The notes beneath the pieces are model-generated. The model was not told the origin of the DNA. It was given only the letters and a program-made list of their open reading frames with translations, and ran no database searches. Below are positions 11,995 to 22,740 of a stretch of DNA of 64,000 nucleotides, one piece after another. The stretch spans positions 7,361,852 through 7,425,851 of the forward strand of contig JAQFVV010006220.1 of NCBI GenBank assembly GCA_028023455.1. Direction: 5' to 3'. Both the position numbers and the translations under genes were made by a program. The stretch is from Epiperipatus broadwayi (lineage: Eukaryota > Onychophora > Udeonychophora > Euonychophora > Peripatidae). Position 1 is the first letter of the stretch; each line of letters opens with the position of its first letter.

Positions 11995-14345
11995 TAAAAT
12001 TGTCATGGGAGACATTAATGCTAGAATCAGTAAACAATTGAAAGATGAAAATATTGTAGATAAATTTGGTTATGGTAATAGAAATGAGAGAGGACATAGA
12101 TTTTTGGAGTTTATAAAACGAAGCATCCAAATGAAAGTATAGCTGAATCGAATTACATTTTGACTAATAGAAAATAAGTATTTCAAGATTGTAAGTTTTT
12201 AATAAATTCTTCACATGAAGTGAATATTAATTGGTGAGATGTAAGATACATGTTAATGCAAAAGTAGAAAAACAAAAGTTATTAAGAAAAACAATTTAGT
12301 TGATATTCCTAATCTTCAGAAACATTCTAATGAATTTAAATTAGAATTTACTAATCATTTTCAAATTTTAATAGATTTAACATGACTCAGATTTTAATGA
12401 AATCAATAGAAATATAATTGATAGACTTTTAAAAATTGCAACAAAGATTACTAGTACAAAAAAGCAACAATTGGCCAGTAAAATTTCTGCTGAGATTAGA
12501 CAAGTTATGAAGAAAAAAAAGAATATAAAATTATATAAAATGATGTATTAAGAAGGATTGAATATCTTGAATTTTGTAAAATGGTGCAAAAATAATAATA
12601 ATAGTAATAATAATATAAGAAAGTATAATTGTGAATTAGTAAGGGAAGTTATAAAAGATAATAAAAGTCTCAAAAGTATAAAAGAACATTTTAGTAATGG
12701 TAGGAAACTTATTTCTGCAATAAGAAAAAAGGTGAAATTATTACTAAAAAAGCAGATGACATCATGAAATGTGTAGAAGATTTTTATCAAAAATTATATA
12801 GCAATAAAGAACAAAGGAAAGTACCTCCTAAAATGAACTATATTTTCTGAATTACCCAGGATTTTAAATGAAGAAGTGAGATATGCAATTAAATTTATGA
12901 AGAAGGAAAAGGTTTCAGTTAATGATGGAATTATAATCAATATCTTAAAAGAAGCAGGTGAAGAAATATAAATTTTTTTTTGGCAAAGTTATATACCAAA
13001 TATCTAAATGATAAGGATGTATAAGATGATTGGGAAAATGTAGTATTAATATTAATAATTAAAAAAGTGATAAAAAAGATATCAGAAATTACAGACCTAT
13101 CAGTCCTTTATCAATTTTATATAAATTTTTTATCAAAATAACAAGCATTGGATTTTAACCAATCAAATGAACAAGCTGGATTTAAAAGTGATTTTAGTAA
13201 AATATATCATATACAAGTATTGAGAGAAGTTATAAGAAGAACCAATGAATATGAGTTGTCGTAATGCTTTGAGTTTGTAGACTATAAAAAAGCATTTGAT
13301 TCTATAAGCATTTCTTCAGTGATTAAATGATTGAATCATCAAAGTGTAGACTCAGGATACTGTCATATTCTGAAGAATATTTATAAAAATGCAACAGCAA
13401 TAATTAGATTACATAAGGATACTTAAAAAAATAACACTGAGAAGATTGTAATACAAGGTGACTCCACATCTTCAAAACTTTTTACAGCAGTTTTGCATGA
13501 AGTAAAATGGGAAGCTAAGGGAATAAAAGTAAATGGAGATTATTTAAGTCAAATAGATTTTTCAAATGATGTGGTTGTTTTTGCAAATAATGCTTTAGAG
13601 CTTCAGGAAATGTTGCAAGAATAAGCCGATGAAAGTAAGAAAGTAGGATTGAAGATAAATGTTAAAAAAGTCTAAAGTAATGTTCAATAGATTTTCTCAA
13701 AATAAGAAAATAAAAATTGACAATGATGAATTAGAAGAAGTTAACAACTACAAATAAATTGATCACATTATTACTACAGATAGAGACATAATGGATTAAA
13801 TTAATCATAGAATTAAACTTAGAGTGTTTTTGATAGAAATAATTTAATATTAAAAGAAAATATGCATATGTGCTTGAAAATAAAAGTTTTTTTAATAAAT
13901 GTGTGTTACCAATTTTTACTTATGAATCTGAGTCTTGGACACTTAACAAAAGAGTAATACAGAGACTTCAGACCACTATAAGAAGTATGAAGAGATGCAT
14001 ATTATAAATAACAAGAAAAGATTGAAAATGAAATATATTGAGAGTAAAATAGGTGTTATGACATCAGACTAATGTGGAGTTGGGCTGGACATATAGCTAG
14101 AAGAGATTATAGTAAATGAACAGTTAAAATCTTAAACTGGATGACAAGAGATTATAAAAGACTTAGAAAAAGATCACATGTGAGATCGATTGATGAACTA
14201 AGAATGTATGCTGGTGTAATGTGGAAAAGAGAGACTAGAGATCAGAGAAGATGGATTGAACTTGGAGAGACCGGCATTCTTCAGTGGATCGATAATGATC
14301 GAAAATCATGATAATGTCTTAGTATGATTGGAAATTTACCCTGAT
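11995..14345 (+). pseudogene. RTE-type LINE ORF, decayed (endonuclease-RT)
   Basis: A fossil of the polyprotein of an RTE-like non-LTR retrotransposon, with many stops and frameshifts. In order: the second half of an AP-endonuclease domain (MGDINARI from 12005, then NERGHRFLEF near 12085-12115, then ESNYILTNRK near 12145); a linker with FYQKLYSNKE near 12780-12810; RT with EEVRYAIKFMKKEKV near 12865-12915, motif A as DYKKAFDSI (13280-13306) and the catalytic box degraded to FSND (near 13560); and the RTE-style C-terminus with WAGHIARRDYSK (about 14080) and RRWIELGETGILQWIDND (about 14247-14300). The 5' end is truncated inside the endonuclease, as is usual for target-primed LINE insertions. 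It is not functional. The copy at 53.6-56.5 kb is the same family. Confidence 0.85.
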
Positions 14346-15200
14346 TAATATCATTTATCTATTCTTAAAAAAAGTAAAAAGCAAATGCAATTTGTTTTAT
14401 ATTTGCAAAATTAAATGTGACAATAGAGAGTACTGCACTATTATGAAGAGTGCAGAAAAAGATCATCATTCCCATGGTTACATACACACACACATATATA
14501 TATACACACACAGGTATTTATGGTGCAGAGATAATGTGTCAAGTTGAACATCTATGACCTTGAACAAAATCTCGATCAGATACAACTTGAAAATTTTTGC
14601 ATTCTAATCAGACGTAAGATTTTTCTTTTAGATAGCAGACCAAAATTAATCCAGTTAATTATCCAATATTAGTCAGTAAAAAGATATTTAGTTATTCTTA
14701 GTCAGAGAATAGAATGAAAGTATAAAAAAAATACTATTTATAGAACTACCAGAAGTTATCAAAGGCATCTACTAATCATAAAATAAAAATGAATAGTGGA
14801 AAGCATAATTCCATTCAAAGATAAAAAAAAAAAAAAGAAATAAAGAGAAAAATCAGAATATATATATACATAAACAATAAACAAATATTACTAAAAAAAA
14901 AAAAATTAATTTATAAAAAATATTTCGCATGAATCTAATAGTACAATTGTTAGATTAGCAGCAATATATAATGAATGTGAAAAACTTATTCAAAGTTCAA
15001 AGCCAAAAAAAGATCGATATATAAATAATCTCTGATACTGAATTATCTCTTAAGAAAAGTATATACTGCTTCTATGTCTATTTGCATAGCTATAATTATT
15101 CAAACAAAAAGAATTGATAAGGAGGTTGGTCAATACTTAGGCCTACATTAAAAAAAAAATTGAATCTTGGCATCTATTAGTCACATTCTCTATATCATTA
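14346..15200. other. AT-rich DNA, no gene seen
   Basis: Only short CA and TA runs near 14485-14515 and A-rich tracts. Confidence 0.5.
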
Positions 15201-15205
15201 AATAC

Positions 15206-15855
15206 TTCATGCAGAAAAAAATTAACCTCCAATCATGCATTGTTTCATAGCTATTACAAATCTCTATGCATTCACCTGTCAGTAAGAGTTTTGAAAGCTT
15301 AAGTAATTCACTTAAACTTAGAGCATATTCCTGCATACACCAACCCTTACAGACCATTTTTATATAAGGTCTTTATTGCATGCCTGATGTTGTAATGAAC
15401 AATTGAATTGTACAAATTTAGTTAACCTATCAGGAGAGAAAGACAGAATCTTATTTTTAACTACCTGCAATTAAACATATATTAATTATAAATAAATGTA
15501 ACTCTACTATTATTAAGCACTGAAACTGTGACTTTGGAGAAGGAAATTAATTTTCTGATTATGCATTGTTTCATAACTATTATAAATCTCCCTGCACTCA
15601 CTCATCAGTAAGAGTTTTAAAAGTTCAAGTGAATCACTATAAGCTTAAAAACACTGTCTTTCTTCTGAGATAGTTTAAGTAAATTTGTACAATTCAATTG
15701 TTAATTACAAGATGAGGCATGCAATAAATTCAGGCCCTGATTTAAGCATGGTTAGTAAGGATTGGTGTACATATAAATACATTTTAAATTTAAATGATTC
15801 ACTTAAGCTTTTAAAACCCTTACTGATGAGTGACTGAGATTTACAATAAATACTT
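15206..15855. repeat. Repeat cluster D: one direct copy plus a foldback
   Basis: A unit at 15206-15445 begins near ATGCATTGTTTCATA and ends near CTATCAGGAGAGAAAGACAG. Its first part recurs in direct orientation at about 15545-15655. Nearly the whole unit recurs inverted at about 15655-15850 (CTTACTGATGAGTGACTG, AATTGAATTGT, GGATTGGTGTACA). The second and third copies together form a foldback. No protein or clear target duplication is visible. Likely a non-autonomous element with a rearranged neighbour. Confidence 0.7.
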
Positions 15856-16394
15856 TTATAAAATCATAGTGTGAGATAGTAGAAGAAAGAGAAGAACATA
15901 TTATATTATGAAGAAACTTAATCTGTTGATTTATGGATACATTTTACAACACACAAAGTGTTTGATAATAATTATCTCACCAAACAGATTTCTAACCTTC
16001 TATACATAATTTTAAATAACTACTATAAAAAGAGGACTACTTTTTCCCATATAAATGTAATAAAAAGTAAGAAACTTCATTTTTTACAAATAAATATATG
16101 TGGCAATCATGTTTAAAAATAGAAACATTACTACAATCATTTAAAAGTCAAATTTCTAAAGAATCATTTAAATAAACTTGCAACTAATACCCACTTATTG
16201 TGATTGAAGAAAACAATTATTTTTGTCTTTTTAGTGGATATTTATATATATATATTATTTTTGACTTTTTACTATTGGAGTCTTTTTAATATATATATAT
16301 TCCTTTTCAAATTTTAAAATAGTCAATAAAAACAATGTCTGTATTATATGTGAAAGGAAATTTGTGCACATTAAAAATAAATTACAATACTTGT
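15856..16394. other. AT-rich DNA, no gene seen
   Basis: No supported feature. Confidence 0.5.
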
Positions 16395-16395
16395 G

Positions 16396-16459
<64 letters not shown>
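16395..16459. repeat. (TA)n microsatellite
   Basis: About 32 TA units without interruption. Confidence 0.95.
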
Positions 16460-17023
16460 CCTTTTACAATTAAAAGAAAGTAAAATTTCACTTGTTTAAA
16501 AAAGGCAACTTTGTTTATAATCAAGAGAAATTAAAAAAATTTATTTCTATTTTAAACAACTATAGATATTTTTTATCATAAGATTTATTAAAAATATATA
16601 CTGATCTTTCTGGTGCTTCATTGATAACTTAATGAACCAATATTAATGGGTTTGAAATTTGGTCCACCAACACTGTTATACTAAACAAATATTTTTATGA
16701 CCCTGAAATATTTCATTATTATATTACTATGAATTTTTAACATGTATACAAAAGTGAAAGACAGTTCATTTGATGGAAGTATTTTTATAAAAACTGATTA
16801 CGGAATTTAACCTGAACAAACAAACAGAATTTCTAAGTAAAAGCAATTTAAAAAAAGGCATATCAAGTATTATATTGTATCATAATGAGTTAAGTTCCAT
16901 TAATAATAATATTAAAGATCCAAAATCCTCTACAATTTAAATGTGATAAAATAGAGCATGACTAAAAAATATGTCTAATGTTCTTAGTTAGACAGTCAAA
17001 AACATAATTATTTTTGAGGAAAT

Positions 17024-17290
17024 ATGCAAAAAAGGTGGATGGAGACAGCAGCTCACAATAGCCAAAATATTCCAACTATTGAACAAAAAAATTTTGATGG
17101 AAAATATGTATATGAAAAATTGAAAATGTGTGTATCATTTCCAAAAATAGAAACTGCCCATCATTTTTATGGTCATGTTATCAAACAATAAAGTGATGTC
17201 ATAGATCAGTTTATGACACAAATGGGTATAAAAAATAATAAGGATCAAATGAAACAAGCTAGTAATCTTTCAAACATAAATAAAGAATAG
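17024..17290 (+). pseudogene. Possible broken coding segment, unrecognised
   Basis: From ATG 17024 a frame runs 88 codons to TAG 17288 with one internal TAA at 17189. The composition (QNIPTIEQKNFDGKYVYEKL, then SFPKIETAHHFYGHV) is less biased than other chance ORFs here, and the frame continues sensibly after the stop. No family is recognised. At 74% AT an open run of 55 codons is possible by chance, so this is weak. It may be a decayed fragment of a transposon protein. Confidence 0.2.
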
Positions 17291-18034
17291 TACAAATATA
17301 TTATAAAACTTAAAACATTCATGTTATTTCAAAAGAAAATAATCAAAGCTTTAAAATTTTATCATTCTAATAATGACATACACATCAAAACATAAATAAA
17401 ATTGAATAAAGGTCATCATTTTTTATTTCAAACCATAACAATTATATACCAGTATCCAATCTGAATGCTAAATATATTCCCAGTAACATAATTAATCAAT
17501 AAAATTCATCTACTATCAAAACAAAGATACTAATTCTGGAAATAAATCATTCTCTTTCTTGAGATTAATTATATACCACATTATTTTCGTATTATATATT
17601 ATATTGCCAAAAAAAGAGTAGCCTATTTTATTCATAGAATATAAAGAGAATTTTACAAATGCCAAGGATTTTAATTGCCATAGAAATCTTTAATTTCTCA
17701 TTTACCAAGCTTCCAATACATCTTTAGAAATATAAATTCATGAAATATAATTTCTCAATACAGAAAATACTTTATTCTTTTCTACACATTTTTTAACACT
17801 AACCAAAAGATCTACATTTGTAATTTAAAGTCAACACAATAAAGAGGCATGTAAATACAATTGAAAGAATACTTATAGATTGAAGGACTTTATGTTCATT
17901 CAAAAAAAACATATCACATAATGTGTAAAGGATGGACTTTGGAACTTTAGGTGATTCATGAATTGAACTCCAACTTTATCACTGCCAGGGCCTAACTTTT
18001 GTGAAATACCAAACTATAATTAAATGATTTATTG

Positions 18035-18456
18035 CAGAGGTGGGAAAATAGTGGCCCACCAAGACAATCAGAAAAATCTGCATTAAACTAAGATTTCCTT
18101 CCCGTGCGCGACTGAAAATTCATCTCTTATTTTCCACTAGGATGGTCATGTCAATACACATGCACAGTGTAGATATGATATGCAGTGTTTTTCCAGTTGA
18201 TCTGGTTAATTTTAATTTTGTCTTTGCATTAGCAAATATATACATTTTCAACTTTAGAAAACCATGAACCCTCCAAAAAAATATAAACTCGGTGATGAAT
18301 GTCATGTGTTTAATAAAAAATGGACAAACAAATATTTCTTTGGTAATACAGGGAATAAAGCAGTGTGTTTATTGTGTCATGAAAAAAAGGTGCAGCCCTC
18401 CGTTAATATTTGTTTCAACAAAGTGGCCCCCAAGCCAAAACAATTGCCCACCACTG
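18035..18456. mobile_element. hAT deletion derivative carrying a BED-type N-terminus
   Basis: A 422-bp element. The left end begins CAGAGGTGGGAAAATAGTGG and the right end finishes CAATTGCCCACCACTG, an imperfect terminal inverted repeat of the hAT kind. Flanks are ATTTATTG (18027-18034) and GTTTATTG (18457-18464), an 8-bp target duplication with one mismatch. Between the ends is the first part of a transposase gene, so this is an internally deleted copy of an autonomous hAT rather than an unrelated MITE. Confidence 0.85.
18264..18456 (+). pseudogene. hAT transposase N-terminus, BED-like zinc finger (truncated)
   Basis: The frame starts at ATG 18264 and remains open through the end of the element, stopping at 18486 in flanking DNA. 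It resembles the N-terminus of ZBED5/GTF2IRD2-like hAT transposases: a KKYKLGDECHVFNKKWTNKY stretch (residues 5-24), then YFF, then a CLLCHEKK knuckle giving the first Cys pair of a BED finger (residues 35-38). The family's downstream His pair (normally an RH....H pattern) is missing, because after the VNICFNK stretch the frame runs into the right terminal repeat. It is therefore too short to be a transposase. The intact frame and clean deletion junction suggest a fairly young copy. Family assignment is from motif memory. Confidence 0.7.
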
Positions 18457-18464
18457 GTTTATTG

Positions 18465-19161
18465 CATTTCAGTTTGGTCTCTTCCTAACTAAAACTTATG
18501 AAATCCCAAGCAATAAATCATTTGTTCCCCTTTTTTATGAAATAATATCTCACTATCCTATGACTAAAGTTCAAATTTCATAATTGCAATAAATCATGTT
18601 AATGCTATTAAGTCAGAACTATTTTTTATGGAAAGAATATTAAATAAAGAATAAAATAAATGCTTTAAATAGTTATTAATTCAAAATAAAATAAAACAAA
18701 GAATTCTGGAAATAAAAAATAAAAAACATGTATGATTTAACTCATCACCCATAAAAAAAGATAAGGCATAAAAATTTATAGAAGATGGATTCATAAGGTA
18801 ATCATACTCTAGGCATATAAGGTTGTTGGTATTATTCTTAATATACAAAAAGTCTCATATTATTTAAAATCACATTAGACCTCTAAATAATTAAAATGCA
18901 CATACAAAAGGTTTGTCTTTAATTATGGACAATAGCTTTTATATTTTATCTGTTGATGAATGCATTTTACAAAACATTTGTTGCAAAGAGATTATTTTTA
19001 GTAAAAATAAAATATAACAATGGCACAAAATAAACAAATTATAAAGAAGATGAAATAATAACTAAACACAAACTCTTGCTGATGATTTAATTCCACTTTC
19101 AATATATAAACAATTGTTTTAAATACAGAACAATCTATTAATTGGCATTCAAATCACTTGC
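18465..19161. other. AT-rich DNA, no gene seen
   Basis: No supported feature. Confidence 0.5.
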
Positions 19162-19400
19162 ATAAAAATCTCTAAGTGCTTTGTGCACAGACAATGAAGC
19201 TTAAAATTTAATTGTATATTAAGCTAAGCACTTTCGGGAGATATGTACTCCCATATTCATAGCTAGGTGTGTAATAAGAAAATATCTATAATGCATATGA
19301 TATGCAAATATATGTAAATTTGAGTGCATCATTTACAACATCCATTTTTTTGATATGAAGAAGCAATATTCTTTTCTGTTAATTGTTGCAGGATTACTTG

Positions 19401-20530
19401 CTAAGTAGAAAGCTTTTTTAACCTTGCATTTTGCATGTTTCTCTCCATACAAATAGTACAAACAATACTCACTGCTGATGGTTGAAAAACATGGCTGGTG
19501 GTTTTCTCATGCTCAGCAAATACTGAATTACCCAGTGCCTTGGTTTGGGTTCTATTATATAAGTATTTATGCTGGGGTAATCTGGTTGCAATATTTGTCT
19601 TGGTTTCACCATAATAGGTAATGTGACAATTATTATGGGGGCAGATGATTTTGTATACAATGTGAGGAGTCAATTCAGGTGTTATTCTGACCTTAGTATT
19701 ATTAATTAATCTACTGGTGGAGGGGGTGTGTGAATGAAAGAAATTTTGAATTCACTGGAAAGTTTATTGATTGTTTGTTTAGATAATGAGTAGATGTATG
19801 GCAAGGGTCCCCAACCTTTTTGCACTTAAGAGCACATTTTATAATACTGGCTAGGTGACGGGCACCATTTATTTTTTCCACCAGGTGGTGGGCACCATAG
19901 CTCGATATTGTTAATAATATACATAATGTACAAAGCAAATATTTATTTCAAAAATAAAATTTTAACATATAATTAACGTTTATATTTTTATGCTATAAAA
20001 GTATAGTATGCCCTACAATTTGATTACAAAATAATACAATAATTTATAAGAAATTTTAAAAATTAAAATTTATTTGTATCAGATAAATAATTTTTTATCA
20101 TGTTTGGATAGTGGCTAACACATAAAATGGTCTGTGGGTGCCCGCGGGCATAAGGTTGGGGACCTCTGATGTATGGAATAAGGATGCATGTTTTATTTAC
20201 TTTCTGTTGTTGATGATTTATTTTATAGAAAAATTGATTGACTTTTTTGTTGATGACTGCCCGTTTGTGTCCTATATTGACGAGATCATTTATATAGTTG
20301 GTTAGATTGTCTTTCATGTCAGCCTTGTATTTGCATAAGGTGGTTCCTGAAGAGAAACGATGAGAGGACTGCAAGTTTGTGAGTTTGGAGTGCTTAGAAG
20401 TCAGGATGAATTATGCCTCTAACTTCACAGATTTTATTACCATTCAGTAATCCAGTTTATGTATATCTACTAATGCAAATATCCAAGTATTTAACTTCCT
20501 GTTGTGGGTTTTCCCAAACTACGGCCACGT
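19401..20530 (-). pseudogene. Penelope RT C-terminus and GIY-YIG nuclease, interrupted
   Basis: Minus-strand remnants run from 20530 down to 19401. The VKYLDICISR stretch follows RT motif E in this family. The segment 20374-20177 gives SSHRFSSGTTLCKYKAD and NYINDLVNIGHKR, matching the linker of PLE3 (FRSFLYRNNILCKYACD). After the inserted hAT MITE, 19673-19401 gives the nuclease: HIVYKIICPHNNCHITYYGE, then Arg and His in LPQHKYLYN. The GIY and YIG elements appear as VYKI and YYGE. The reading frame is broken by the insertion and by stops, so the gene is dead. Confidence 0.78.
19802..20168. mobile_element. hAT-type MITE nested in PLE1
   Basis: A 367-bp element. The left end is CAAGGGTCCCCAACCTTTTT, and the right end is the inverse of CAGAGGTCCCCAACCTTA. 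It is flanked by a perfect 8-bp duplication, ATGTATGG, at 19794-19801 and 20169-20176. No coding capacity. It splits the PLE1 linker region, so it is younger than PLE1. Confidence 0.93.
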
Positions 20531-20677
20531 TAAGCTTGAAGTTTTGCAGATTATTTTGTATCTCATTACACGCCTAGCTATGAATATAGGAGTATGTAGC
20601 TCCCAAAAGTGCTTAGCTTAATATACAATTAAATTTAAAGCTTCATTGTCTGTGTGCAAAGCACTTATAGATTTATA

Positions 20678-22683
20678 TACGTCATTGAAGTAAAACCTTA
20701 TTTATTACATAAAAAGTAAATTAACTTCCCTCGTGGAAAAAGATTTCGTCAGAAGTGACTGAGCATATGAAGAGATTTATTTATAATGAATGATGTTCAA
20801 TAGAAAAATGTCTAAATCTATCAATTAAAAAATAAATGAGATTTTTTTTATTAATCTAAAATATTTAATACCGTTTTAATCTTACATATTTATTACATTT
20901 TCCCTTAAAATCATGAAAATATGAAGTAATATGTATGTATATACGTTATTTCATTTAAACCAATCAAAGCAATAGCATTTAATTTATCGCATGAGACACA
21001 TTTTGAATACTATACACTACTACTTACCTCTTTTTTTTTTTGTATATTTTTTAGAAAGTTATTTGTGACTATCTGTGAAGCTGAGTCTCTTCCAGTTATA
21101 TAATTTAATGCAATAATCCCTATCATCACATTTAAAACAGAGAGATTCTTAACGTTTTAATTCAACTGTTAATGATGTTTTTACTCATTACAATTCAGCT
21201 AAATATTTGATCTTTTTTAACATAAGAATTTTATTTAGAGTTTGAATTTTACAGGTGATTCAATTATTAACAAAATATCATTAAAAAATTCTACAAAAAT
21301 TCTAAATAGGCTATAGATTCATTAGTGATTTTATTAAATTCACCACTACTATGTTGTTCAAAGTTGGTATTTGGCCTCATCTCCATGTATGATATGAATG
21401 GGTTCTATAATAATGGTTTATCATAAAGGTGTTGATGAGTCTTCAATAATCTTAATGAAGATCAAATTCAGCTAAATTTATTGTTAGATTTGAAAAAAAA
21501 ATTGTTCATAATCCAACCCATTTTATAACCATAATTCTAAAGTTGGTTGAAATGATTCTTGGTTGAATATCCAGAGAGGGATCCATAGAATTGATGGTCA
21601 TTAACTAACATGTTTATAGACAGTAATTCTTAAATTCTATTTATAAAAAGACATAATGACTATGAGTTCTCCTGAATCCATTGATAATACTTCACTGTGT
21701 CTGGGAATATTAAATTTAGCTAAATCTTTTGCTGACTTTGAAAAAAGAAATGTATTTAGAACCTCAAAAAAAAAATCCATTTTTATATCACAGTTCTTTA
21801 GTCGTACATTATTGTTTGAAATCCAGAAAAAGGATCTTAATATAAGATGAGTCTTAAGTGATGAAATTACATCTTGAGTTATTTGCAATTCTGAAATACT
21901 TAACAGCTTCTTATACATGTTCTATGAGGCTTCTTTTTTACTTTAGGAGAATGATTTTCTAAAACAGGTAAAAGATATTACCTAAGAAGAATATTGCTTT
22001 TTTTATCATTTTTGTAGGTTCTTCATAAATAACGTGCAGGTGAAAAAATAAATAATTAAAAAAAAAAATATTCCTGGATATATTAAACTATATTAGATTA
22101 AAAAAAAATTAAAGAAATAAAAAAATTAATTGGATTTAATGCTCAAATATGTATATTTCCTTAATCAATAAGCTTCAAAATATTTTTGTATTAATTGCTA
22201 ACTTTACCATGCAAATGACTAATCCAGATTGCTTGAGAATTATTTTATGCTCAAAAATTTAGACAGATGTTAATTTACTGATTATTATAGTTATCAATGT
22301 TTGGATTGATTATGGTTTACTAATAAAGTTGGACCATCAAAATTATCACTAAATTTATGTATTATTTATCAGGAGTGATTTTATTAGAATGTACTGATAT
22401 AATTCTTTCTGAATCAGACTTTGTAAAATGCAATGAATAATAAAATTTAAAATTTTAGTAACAGACTAAAAAAATAGTTGTGTCTCTGATTCCTTATTTT
22501 CTCTTTCACTATTTATCAAGCATTTTTCTTCTCATACTAAATATGAGTCTTTTTAGTAAAAATGTTGTATTCAAAACACTAGTCATTAATTTAACTTCTA
22601 ATTAATAAAGTATTATGTCATATTGCTGATTGATATATATATATATTGTTAAAAGGAGGTTGCCTTGACAATAGTTTGCGATT
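20678..22683. other. AT-rich DNA, no gene seen
   Basis: ORFs at 21637-21918 (minus) and 21656-21850 (plus) overlap each other and show no domain. A TCC/CTT-rich stretch and A runs occur. Nothing else is supported. Confidence 0.45.
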
Positions 22684-22740
22684 GTTGATTGTTATTTATA
22701 TTAGGACTGTGTAAGTGTCGACTGATTTCTAATGGTTATA
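22684..22740. repeat. Short dispersed repeat F, copy 1
   Basis: About 57 bp matching 39870-39928: TTGATTGTTATTTATA, then GTAAGTGTCGACTG, then TTTCTAATGGTTATA. Both copies sit next to TA microsatellites. Confidence 0.55.

Larger units (their letters stand above)
19162..20677 (-). mobile_element. Penelope-like element PLE1 with inverted terminal repeats
   Basis: Inverted arms of about 115 bp bracket the element (19162-19277 and 20563-20677), sharing AGACAATGAAGCTT, TATTAAGCTAAGCACTTT and TTCATAGCTAGG. Between them, on the minus strand, lie the C-terminal end of a Penelope reverse transcriptase (VKYLDICISR, near 20485-20515), a linker, and a GIY-YIG nuclease. Most of the RT is absent, so the copy is 5'-truncated. 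Penelope-like elements are known for terminal repeats in direct or inverted orientation. A 367-bp hAT MITE later inserted at 19802-20168. Confidence 0.8.

Noticed and set aside
12548-12790. 80-codon minus-strand ORF
   Set aside because: It is the antisense shadow of the RTE linker region, which is recognisable on the plus strand.
15560-15850. CTGATGA followed by GAAAC in repeat D, as a second hammerhead family
   Set aside because: Between the boxes there is no convincing stem II, no GUH at the right place after GAAAC, and no stem I complement before CTGATGA.
19200-19277. GGGAG...CTCCCGAAAG in the PLE1 terminal repeat as a hammerhead stem II plus GAAA
   Set aside because: The CUGANGA box is absent (CTATGAATAT instead) and the right-arm copy has CAAAAG, so it is only a suggestive hairpin.
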